Assembly (NCBI GenBank): GCA_900553545.1
Contig: USDP01000041.1
Span: 1 to 11,032, forward strand
From: an uncultured Eubacteriales bacterium
GTDB lineage: Bacteria; Bacillota; Clostridia; Oscillospirales; Oscillospiraceae
Direction of reading: 5' to 3'
DNA: 11,032 bases
Program-made: the position numbers and the translations under genes
The notes under the pieces: generated by a model
What the model was told of the DNA's origin: nothing
Seen by the model: only the letters and a program-made list of their open reading frames with translations
Databases searched by the model: none
Part shown: piece after piece, positions 1 through 5,195 of the stretch
How the letters are laid out: every line of letters begins with the position of its first letter
Position numbering within the stretch: position 1 is the first letter of the stretch

Positions 1-647
1 GGTACAACCGCAACGCGGCCATCAACCCGTACCTCTCCGAGGGCAAGAAGACCGTCTCGCTTGAGATTGCCGAACAGCTCGACTGGAACATGCCAGACTA
101 TCTCGCCATCTCCGTCGGCGACGGCTGCACGATTGCAGGCGTCTGGAAGGGCCTGAAGGATCTCTACGCCATCGGCTTCATCGACAAGCTGCCGCGCCTC
201 ATTTCCGCGCAGGCCGAGGGCTGCCACCCGATCAACCGCGCAATCGCGGAAAATAAGCCGTGGGAGCCAATGGAGGAGAACACGCTGGCCGACTCCATCG
301 CCGTTGGCGTGCCGCGCAACGCCGATAAAGCGCTCATGGCCATCCGCGAGTCGAACGGCATCGTCGTCAACGTGACCGACGAGGAGATCATGGCCGCGCA
401 GAAGCTGCTCGGCACGACCTGCGGCGTCTTCGGCGAACCCGCCGGCGTCACTGGCACGGCTGCTGTCAAGAAGCTCTGCGAACAGGGCGTCCTTGGCGTG
501 AACGACACGGTCGTCTCCGTCGTCACAGGCAACGGCCTGAAGGACGTCGCCAACGCGATCAAGTTCTGCGGCGACCCGATGCACCTGCCGAACGACCTCG
601 ACGAGCTGGTCGAGGAATTCGACAAGCGCGGCATCTCCGTGGAATAA
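1..647 (+). CDS. thrC: Threonine synthase, C-terminal part (5' end outside window)
   Basis: This PLP enzyme converts O-phosphohomoserine to threonine and phosphate, the last step of threonine synthesis in the cytoplasm. The reading frame is open from base 3 and gives 214 residues before the TAA stop at 645-647. Recognisable parts are the NPYLSEGKKT segment, the glycine-rich loop SVGDGCT that should hold the PLP phosphate, the segment VFGEPAGVTG, and the C-terminal VVTGNGLKD, which is characteristic of threonine synthases. The PLP lysine and N-terminal half lie before the window; the family is usually about 350-500 residues. The gene is followed after about 11 bases by a strong terminator, so it ends its transcription unit. 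Family assignment is by remembered motif similarity. A related fold-type II PLP enzyme is possible but less likely because of the C-terminal motif. Confidence 0.9.
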   Translation, partial: YNRNAAINPYLSEGKKTVSLEIAEQLDWNMPDYLAISVGDGCTIAGVWKGLKDLYAIGFIDKLPRLISAQAEGCHPINRAIAENKPWEPMEENTLADSIAVGVPRNADKALMAIRESNGIVVNVTDEEIMAAQKLLGTTCGVFGEPAGVTGTAAVKKLCEQGVLGVNDTVVSVVTGNGLKDVANAIKFCGDPMHLPNDLDELVEEFDKRGISVE

Positions 648-658
648 ATCAAAAACCA

Positions 659-691
659 AAGCACCCCGCGGACATCGTCCGCGGGGTGCTT
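659..691 (+). terminator. Intrinsic terminator after threonine synthase
   Basis: A perfect 15-bp inverted repeat with a 3-nt loop (ATC) starts 11 bases after the thrC stop; its core is GCACCCCGCGGAC pairing with GTCCGCGGGGTGC. The T-tract after it is weak (TTGTGTTCC). The end of the 3' arm is also the start of the proposed -35 box of the next gene. Confidence 0.85.
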
Positions 692-718
692 GTGTTCCAT
701 CTTCACATTTGCTATAAT
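690..718 (+). promoter_or_regulatory. Sigma-70-type promoter of the homocysteine methyltransferase gene
   Basis: There is a consensus -10 TATAAT at 713-718 and a possible -35 TTGTGT at 690-695 with a 17-nt spacer. The expected transcript start near 725 leaves a leader of only about 20 nt before the ATG at 748. The -35 box overlaps the last two bases of the preceding terminator stem, so the end of one unit and the start of the next share sequence. The -10 is strong; the -35 matches the consensus only partly. Confidence 0.75.
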
Positions 719-747
719 GAGCAAAATAAACGCAAGAGGTATTGACC

Positions 748-1617
748 ATGGATCGGGAAGCATTTCAGACTTGGACGGCTGGGCATATTCGTCTGCTTGA
801 CGGCGCAACCGGCAGCAATCTGCGTGCGGCGGGTATGCCCGCTGGCGTGTGCAGCGAAACGTGGGTCCGCGCGCATCCGGAAACGCTGCAAACCCTCCAG
901 CGAGCCTATGTGGACGCGGGCAGCGAGATCGCCCTCGCGCCCACCTTCGGCGCGAACCGCGTCCTGCTGGCCCACCACGGGCTGGAGCATGAGGTCGAGC
1001 CGCTGAACCGCGCGCTCGTCGCGCTCTCGCGCGAGGCCATCGGCACGGACGCGCTCATCGCGGGAGACATGACGACCACCGGCGAGCCGGTTCTCCCCAG
1101 CGAAGATCGCGCGTATCACCGTTTGCTGGACCTCTACACCGAACAGGCTGAGGCGCTGCTTGCCGCAGGCGTCGACCTCATCATCATCGAGACGCTCATG
1201 GGCCTGACCGAGGGCATGGCCGCGCTCGAGGCTGTGCGTTCCCTCTGTGACCTGCCCGTGCTCTGCTCGTTCTCCGTGCAGACGGACGGAAAATGCTACT
1301 TCGACGGCAGCATCTTCGACGCAGCCGAGATCCTGCCGGAGCTGGGCGCCGACGCTATCGGCGTCAACTGCTCGAATGGGCCGGATCTGCTCGATTCGGT
1401 CGTGCGCGGCGTGAAGGCTGTCTCCCCTGTTCCCGTCCTTGCCAAGCCAAACGCCGGTCTGCCCGTCATGACGGACGACGGCCGCGCCGTCTATTCGATG
1501 GGTCCGGAGGCATTTGCCGGACACATGAAAGCGCTGATCGATACCGGAGCCTCCCTCCTTGGCGGCTGCTGCGGCACCACCCCGGCCCATATTCAGGCCC
1601 TGAAGGCCATCCTGTAA
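748..1617 (+). CDS. Homocysteine S-methyltransferase domain protein (MetH N-terminal-type, stand-alone)
   Basis: The predicted 289-residue protein is a zinc-dependent TIM-barrel methyltransferase that would transfer a methyl group to homocysteine to form methionine. Visible motifs are DGATGSNL at residues 18-25, GVNC with Cys208, KPNAGLP at 233-239 and GGCCGTTP at 272-279. Cys208, Cys274 and Cys275 are the expected zinc ligands. GGCCGTTP is the form I associate with the N-terminal module of cobalamin-dependent methionine synthase (MetH) more than with S-methylmethionine-using MmuM enzymes. The folate, cobalamin and reactivation modules of MetH are absent, so this is the first module alone. 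The ATG at 748 is chosen because AAGAGG at 734-739 sits 8 nt before it; the in-frame TTG at 742 would be only 2 nt from that site. The methyl donor cannot be read from the sequence: it could be a partner cobalamin protein or S-methylmethionine. Confidence 0.85.
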   Translation: MDREAFQTWTAGHIRLLDGATGSNLRAAGMPAGVCSETWVRAHPETLQTLQRAYVDAGSEIALAPTFGANRVLLAHHGLEHEVEPLNRALVALSREAIGTDALIAGDMTTTGEPVLPSEDRAYHRLLDLYTEQAEALLAAGVDLIIIETLMGLTEGMAALEAVRSLCDLPVLCSFSVQTDGKCYFDGSIFDAAEILPELGADAIGVNCSNGPDLLDSVVRGVKAVSPVPVLAKPNAGLPVMTDDGRAVYSMGPEAFAGHMKALIDTGASLLGGCCGTTPAHIQALKAIL

Positions 1618-2068
1618 GCCCACGCGTTATGCCATCTCCTTTTTGCTGGGCTTTTGCCTCAGCGGACTCTGGTTTGGCTGCCACACGCTGCTCCGTCCAA
1701 AGCTTGAACCATTCGCGCATGGAGCACTGGAGCCGTTCCCGCCGCTGCTCTCTGCGGCCCTCCCTACCGTGCTTGTCTGCATTGCTGCCAAGACACATCC
1801 GTTTCATTTTTCCGCACTTGCAGATGGGCGGCTCTGGCTGATTACATTCGTGACCGTCCTGCTCACCTGTCTGGTCAAGCGTGTGTCCTGCCCGCAGCAA
1901 CCCGTGCCAGCATCCGGCCTCGCCGCCCGCTGTCTCGAGGCCGCCTGTATGGAGTTCCCACAGCGTGCCATGGTGCAGACCTTCCTCTGCTGGTATCTGA
2001 CTCGTCGCGGCGGGGACGAGGCGATGTGGGCATCGGCTCCTACGAATTTGATTGTACGCCGGTCTAAA
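1604..2068 (+). pseudogene. Decayed CPBP/CAAX-protease-like membrane protein gene
   Basis: Directly after the methyltransferase, in the +1 frame relative to it, lies a hydrophobic reading frame of about 150 codons. It shows a first membrane segment (codons at about 1628-1690, beginning YAISFLLGF), another near PTVLVCIAA, a third near LWLITFVTVLLTC, and then the segment MEFPQRAMVQ at 1949-1978. That segment resembles the EExxxR motif of the CPBP (CAAX protease and bacteriocin-processing-like) family with the first Glu replaced by Met. Similarity ends near 2055, before the later histidine motifs. No ATG or GTG start with a ribosome binding site exists: the first in-frame start is TTG at 1643 with no site before it. 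The ATG at 1629 is in another frame. The frame has no stop of its own and runs on into sequence antisense to the alcohol dehydrogenase. I read it as a gene truncated at the C-terminus and damaged at the start. The family call is tentative. Confidence 0.5.
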
Positions 2069-2106
2069 AATCATCCCCCATTTCGTCTGAAATGGGGGAT
2101 GATTTT
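2067..2106. terminator. Bidirectional terminator between convergent units
   Basis: A perfect 18-bp inverted repeat with a 4-nt loop (GTCT) has A-rich and T-rich flanks on its two sides, so it can end transcription from either strand. On the - strand it includes the last bases of the alcohol dehydrogenase stop codon (TAA, 2107-2105) and is followed by five Ts. On the + strand the stem ends in GATTTT and would stop transcripts from the methyltransferase / CPBP-remnant side. Confidence 0.85.
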
Positions 2107-3163
2107 AATCCAGATAGACGACCGGTTTGATAAGGTCGGCGGGCTTGTTTTTCATCAGGAGCAGCGCCTCCTCGATGTGCCCGAAGCCATGGAACCGGTG
2201 CGTGATCATCAGGCTCGGATCAATGCGCCCAGTCTCGACCATCGCGGCGAGGCGCTCCGCGCGGAGCCGCCCACCGGGCATCAGCCCGCCGCGGATCTGC
2301 TTGTGCGCCATGCCGCAGCCCCATTCCGCGCGCGGAATGTTCACAAAATCGCCCTCGCCGAGATAGTTGACCGAGGCGACGATCCCGCCCGGCTTGACCA
2401 TGCGGATGGCCGCGTCGAACGTGTCCGCGCCGCCGCCCGCGATGCAGACCTTGTCCACGCCGCGTCCCTGCGTCTGCGCCAGGATCTGCTCGGCCAAATT
2501 GCCGTCGCGGTAGCTGAGGAAGTGATTTGCGCCGTAGGCCGCGGCGACCTCGCGGCACTTGGCCCGCGTGCCGACGGCATAGATGTTCGCCGCGCCGCGC
2601 AGCCGGCAGCCCGCAACCGCCATCAATCCGACCGGCCCGATGCCGATGACGGCCACGTCCTCGCCGAACTGCACCTCGGCCAGCTCCGCCGCGTGCAGCC
2701 CCGTCGGCATCATGTCGCAGAGCATCGCCGCCGCGCCCGGCTCCATGTCCTCCGGCAGGCGGGCCAGGTTCGCGTCCGCCTCGTTGACGTGGAAAAATTC
2801 GGCGAACACGCCGTCCTTGAAGTTTGAAAATTTCCAGCCCGCGAGCATCCCGCCCGAGTGCATCGCATAGCCGCGCTGCGCCTCGAGCGAACCCCAATCC
2901 GGCGTGATGGCCGTGACGATCACGCGGTCGCCCGGACGAAAATCGCGGACGAGCGCCCCGACCTCCACGACCTCACCGACGGCCTCGTGCCCGAGGATCA
3001 TGTCGCGCCGGTCGCCCAGCGCCCCTTCAAACACCGTGTGGACGTCGCTCGTACACGGCGAAACGACGATCGGACGGACGATCGCGTCCAGCGGCCCGCA
3101 CTCCGGCCGCGGCTTTTCGATCCAGCCGACCCGATCCAGCCCCAACATTGCAAATGCTTTCAT
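2105..3163 (-). CDS. Zinc-dependent NADP(H) secondary alcohol dehydrogenase
   Basis: The 352-residue protein closely resembles the Clostridium beijerinckii and Thermoanaerobacter brockii secondary alcohol dehydrogenases, which interconvert 2-alcohols and ketones (for example 2-propanol and acetone) with NADP(H). The length is the same as those enzymes. The catalytic zinc ligands fall at the family positions: Cys37, His59, Glu60 and Asp150. The Rossmann motif GIGPVG is at 174-179. Of the NADP phosphate-binding residues Gly198, Ser199, Arg200 and Tyr218 known from the C. beijerinckii enzyme, this protein has Gly198, Thr199, Arg200 and Tyr218, so NADP preference is likely. The start is supported by AAGGAG at 3177-3172, 8 nt before the ATG. 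The stop overlaps a terminator hairpin. No convincing promoter is seen in the 80 bases directly upstream. The only clear - strand promoter before it belongs to the cobalamin-type riboswitch near 3650, with a terminator in between. Confidence 0.93.
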   Translation of the reverse strand: MKAFAMLGLDRVGWIEKPRPECGPLDAIVRPIVVSPCTSDVHTVFEGALGDRRDMILGHEAVGEVVEVGALVRDFRPGDRVIVTAITPDWGSLEAQRGYAMHSGGMLAGWKFSNFKDGVFAEFFHVNEADANLARLPEDMEPGAAAMLCDMMPTGLHAAELAEVQFGEDVAVIGIGPVGLMAVAGCRLRGAANIYAVGTRAKCREVAAAYGANHFLSYRDGNLAEQILAQTQGRGVDKVCIAGGGADTFDAAIRMVKPGGIVASVNYLGEGDFVNIPRAEWGCGMAHKQIRGGLMPGGRLRAERLAAMVETGRIDPSLMITHRFHGFGHIEEALLLMKNKPADLIKPVVYLD

Positions 3164-3436
3164 TGCGTTTTCTCCTTCCGGAATTTTCTCGGTCTAGGAT
3201 GTGAAAACGCACATTTTTTATGCAAATTTCATACGACCGCAGCTCCAATGGTGTGTCGCTGCCCCATAAAGATGCAGCAAGGGCGCCTGCCGGTTCCCAA
3301 ACGGCAAGCGCCCGTGCGTTGTTGCGGCAGGTCTGCACAGGGGGGGACGTGCAGAGGTCTTGACTGCCAAAGAGGAGAAGAGCTGCTGAAACTCTGTATG
3401 ATGCAGCGGCAGGCTCCCAATACCTGCCGGAGCAGA
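3164..3436 (-). other. Long structured leader between the riboswitch terminator and the alcohol dehydrogenase
   Basis: No convincing gene is seen in these 273 bases. On the - strand three hairpins follow the riboswitch terminator. The first, 3429-3407, has a 7-bp stem (CGGCAGG / CCTGCCG) and a 9-nt loop. The second, 3355-3332, has a 7-bp stem (TCTGCAC / GTGCAGA) and a C-rich 10-nt loop. The third, 3313-3281, has a 12-bp stem with one G-U pair and a 9-nt loop. The first and third share TTGGGA in the loop region, and both are followed by GCTGCATC. Near the gene lies the dyad ATGTG-N6-CACAT (3199-3214), followed by the ribosome binding site. An 82-codon frame on this strand (3466-3218) has no site or recognisable product. 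The segment could be a second regulatory layer or the worn remains of a deleted gene. Confidence 0.5.
3199..3214. promoter_or_regulatory. Possible operator upstream of the alcohol dehydrogenase
   Basis: ATGTG and CACAT arms flank a 6-nt spacer (AAAACG on the + strand), 36 bases before the dehydrogenase ATG. The half-sites recall CRP/FNR-type and Rex-type operators, but those have TGTG and CACA 8 nt apart, so no regulator can be named. A dyad this short may arise by chance. Confidence 0.25.
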
Positions 3437-3468
3437 CAAAAAAACCGTGCGGCCAATGAACCGCACGG
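3435..3468 (-). terminator. Riboswitch-linked intrinsic terminator
   Basis: Read on the - strand, CCGTGCGG and CCGCACGG form a perfect 8-bp stem around an 8-nt loop, followed immediately by seven Ts. It lies about 58 nt after the cobalamin-type aptamer. The bases TGCGGTT in its 5' arm and loop (3465-3459) can pair with GACCGCA (3509-3503) in the preceding linker (seven pairs, one G-U), which gives a plausible antiterminator for a switch acting on transcription. Confidence 0.85.
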
Positions 3469-3646
3469 ATACAATACACCTGACATGATGTGTTCCTTCG
3501 GCTGCGGTCGTGGCACAGGCCCTGCATGGCTCTCAGCTGACCTGACTTATCGCCCCAAGGACGCATCACAGTGACCGACTCGCGGGGACTCTCACCCCAT
3601 TCCGCCTGCGGACTGACCCGCACGAACCATCCAGTTCTATTTCGTT
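3469..3646 (-). ncRNA. Cobalamin-family riboswitch (aptamer about 3630-3526)
   Basis: Read on the - strand, the sequence has the conserved cobalamin riboswitch blocks in order. These are GGATGGTTC (near 3632), GGAATGGGGTGAGAGTCCCC (3603-3584), CACTGTGATGCG (3573-3562) and AAGTCAGG (3548-3541). The outer stem closes by ATGGTTC (3630-3624) pairing with GAGCCAT (3532-3526). The arm between CACTGT and AAGTCAGG is short, a single hairpin, as in compact variants of the class. The usual CAGG-AGA-CCTG end of the B12 box is replaced by TCAG-GTCAG-CTGA, which keeps a 4-bp stem with a different loop. About 58 nt later comes a terminator with seven Ts, and a promoter precedes the aptamer. These parts suggest a transcriptional OFF switch sensing a cobalamin. 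No B12 synthesis, transport or B12-related enzyme gene follows; the next gene on the strand is the alcohol dehydrogenase. The class call rests on motif recall, not a covariance search. Confidence 0.83.
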
Positions 3647-3652
3647 GGATTC

Positions 3653-3681
3653 AGTATAACACAACCCCTTGCGGTTTGCAA
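3653..3681 (-). promoter_or_regulatory. Promoter of the riboswitch RNA
   Basis: On the - strand, TTGCAA (3681-3676) and TATACT (3658-3653) are separated by exactly 17 nt. The expected start near 3646 gives a 15-nt leader before the riboswitch outer stem. The -35 box lies in the loop and right arm of the aminotransferase terminator, the same nesting seen at 659-718. Confidence 0.7.
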
Positions 3682-3690
3682 GGGGTTGTG
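3660..3690 (-). terminator. Terminator after the aspartate aminotransferase
   Basis: A perfect 13-bp inverted repeat (CACAACCCCTTGC / GCAAGGGGTTGTG) with a 5-nt loop lies 15 bases after the aminotransferase stop. On the - strand only a short T-containing tail follows (TTATACT), and that tail is also the -10 box of the riboswitch promoter. Termination may therefore be incomplete, so some aminotransferase transcripts could run into the riboswitch. Confidence 0.75.
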
Positions 3691-3705
3691 CAGAAATATT
3701 TTGGG

Positions 3706-4983
3706 TTATTGTGCCATCAGCTGTTCCAGCGCGGCGAGGCGCAGGCTCGTCGTGAAGACCTCCATTGCCTGCTCCAGCTCTTCGACCGGCGGCAGGGACG
3801 GCGCGATGCGGATGTTGGAATCCTGCGGGTCGATCCCGTACGGGAACGTCGCGCCCGCGCCGGTCATCGTGACGCCCGCTTCGCTGCAAAGGGCCAGCGT
3901 CCGCTTGGCGAGTCCCGGCACCGTGTTGCAGGAGACGAAATAGCCGCCCTTCGGGCGCTCCCAGCTGGCAATGCCAAGGTCGGCGATGCCGTCGAGATGG
4001 CGCAGCACGCACTGGAACTTCGGAGCCATGTGCGCCGCGTGCTTCTTCATCAGCTCCAGCGTATGGGCCTTGTCCTTGAGGTAGAGGACGTGGCGCTGCT
4101 GGTTGACCTTGTCGTAGGAGATGGTCTGGATGGCGAGCAGCTTCTGCATGTATTTCTGGTTGGCTTCGCTCGTCGCCATGACGGAGATACCCGCGCCGGG
4201 GAACGTGACCTTCGACGTGGAGGCAAACTCATAGACCATGTCGGGGTTGCCCGCCTCGCGGCAGAGCGAGAGGATGTCCGGGAATTCGACGTACTCGCCC
4301 TCAAACTCGTGGATGCAGTAGGCGTTGTCCCACATGAGGGTGAAGTCCTGCGCGGCAGGCTTCAGATTGGCGATGCGGCGGATCGTCTCCTCGGAGTAGA
4401 CGATGCCGTCGGGGTTCGAATATTTCGGCACGCACCACATGCCCTTGACCGCCGGGTCCTTGACGTGCTCTTCGACGAGATCCATGTCCGGGCCGGTGGG
4501 CGTCATGGGAATGACGATCATCTCGCAGCCGAACGACTGCGTGATCTTGAAATGGCGGTCATAGCCCGGCGCGGGGCAGAGCCACTTGACCGTGTCCAGG
4601 CGGCACCAGGGCGAGCCGGAATGGAGCAGACCGTGCGTGAATGCCTTGGAAATGGTGTCGTACATCAGCGTGAGCGAGGCGTTGCCGCCGATGAAGCACT
4701 CCTCGGGCTTGCAGCCGAGGATCTCGGCGAACAGCCGCTTCGCCGCGGGCAGCCCAGACAGCTCGCCATAATTGCGTACATCAATACCATCGGAAATATA
4801 GTCTTCGGGGGTCTTGAAAACATCCATAATATCGCTGACCATGTCAAGCTGTGCCTTGCTGGGCTTGCCGCGGGACATATTCAGCTTCAGCTCGCGGGAT
4901 TTGAGCGCGTCAAACTGGGCCTTTACCGCGCGGTATTCCTCTTGCAGCTCTGCTGCGCTGCGATCCTTGTATGCAACCGCCAT
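3706..4983 (-). CDS. Aspartate aminotransferase, subgroup Ic (fold-type I PLP enzyme)
   Basis: This 425-residue enzyme should transfer amino groups between aspartate and 2-oxoglutarate. It resembles the subgroup Ic enzymes known from Corynebacterium more than the common Ia/Ib types. Visible features are SRGKPS near 37-42, NYGELSGLP at 71-79, the PLP-binding loop GGNASL at 99-104, YSNPDG at 188-193 (Asn190), WDNAY at 218-222 (Asp219 for the pyridine nitrogen, Tyr222) and FASTSK at 253-258, where Lys258 is the Schiff-base lysine. The ATG at 4983 is chosen because GAGAGG lies about 8 nt upstream. The frame stays open to 5100, but that stretch contains the promoter. The gene is flanked by its own promoter and terminator, so it is monocistronic. 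It lies next to an acidic-amino-acid-type symporter in the same orientation. Confidence 0.9.
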   Translation of the reverse strand: MAVAYKDRSAAELQEEYRAVKAQFDALKSRELKLNMSRGKPSKAQLDMVSDIMDVFKTPEDYISDGIDVRNYGELSGLPAAKRLFAEILGCKPEECFIGGNASLTLMYDTISKAFTHGLLHSGSPWCRLDTVKWLCPAPGYDRHFKITQSFGCEMIVIPMTPTGPDMDLVEEHVKDPAVKGMWCVPKYSNPDGIVYSEETIRRIANLKPAAQDFTLMWDNAYCIHEFEGEYVEFPDILSLCREAGNPDMVYEFASTSKVTFPGAGISVMATSEANQKYMQKLLAIQTISYDKVNQQRHVLYLKDKAHTLELMKKHAAHMAPKFQCVLRHLDGIADLGIASWERPKGGYFVSCNTVPGLAKRTLALCSEAGVTMTGAGATFPYGIDPQDSNIRIAPSLPPVEELEQAMEVFTTSLRLAALEQLMAQ

Positions 4984-5045
4984 TTTCCATACCTCTCTTA
5001 AATTATCATTCTGGCCGAAACCGGCCTTCTTGGGAACCTGCTTTA

Positions 5046-5074
5046 AGTATACCGTATTCTGAGTATAAACGCAA
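5046..5074 (-). promoter_or_regulatory. Promoter of the aspartate aminotransferase gene
   Basis: On the - strand, TTGCGT (5074-5069) is 17 nt from TATACT (5051-5046). The leader of about 55 nt includes a small hairpin GGCCG-GTTT-CGGCC (5026-5013) shortly before the ribosome binding site. A second TATACT at 5068-5063 has no good -35. Confidence 0.65.
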
Positions 5075-5135
5075 CCGGAAAAGCGTTCACAGCCTGACAA
5101 AAAAGCTAGGGCTTATCACGGCAAAATGACGAAAA

Positions 5136-5165
5136 CGGCCCCTCCGCGAGATCGCGGAGGGGCCG
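5136..5165 (-). terminator. Terminator after the symporter gene
   Basis: A perfect 13-bp GC-rich inverted repeat with a 4-nt loop, followed on the - strand by TTTTCGTCATTTT, starts about 30 bases after the symporter stop codon. Confidence 0.85.
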
Positions 5166-5195
5166 AAATTGGATCTGGTGCGATACGCCCGCAGC

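Noticed and set aside
1643..2827. 394-codon open frame on the + strand
   Set aside because: Only its first part (to about 2062) looks like protein. The rest is antisense to the well-supported alcohol dehydrogenase and is arginine/alanine/histidine-rich, as expected of a shadow frame in GC-rich DNA.
3199..3214. CRP/FNR or Rex binding site
   Set aside because: TGTG and CACA are 6 nt apart instead of the 8 nt of those operators, so only an unassigned dyad is reported.
3218..3466. 82-codon frame on the - strand between riboswitch and dehydrogenase
   Set aside because: It begins inside the terminator region, has no ribosome binding site and no recognisable sequence, and overlaps three hairpins.
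3571..5001. 476-codon open frame on the + strand opposite the aminotransferase
   Set aside because: It is antisense to a gene with intact PLP motifs, and its 5' part overlaps the riboswitch and terminator.
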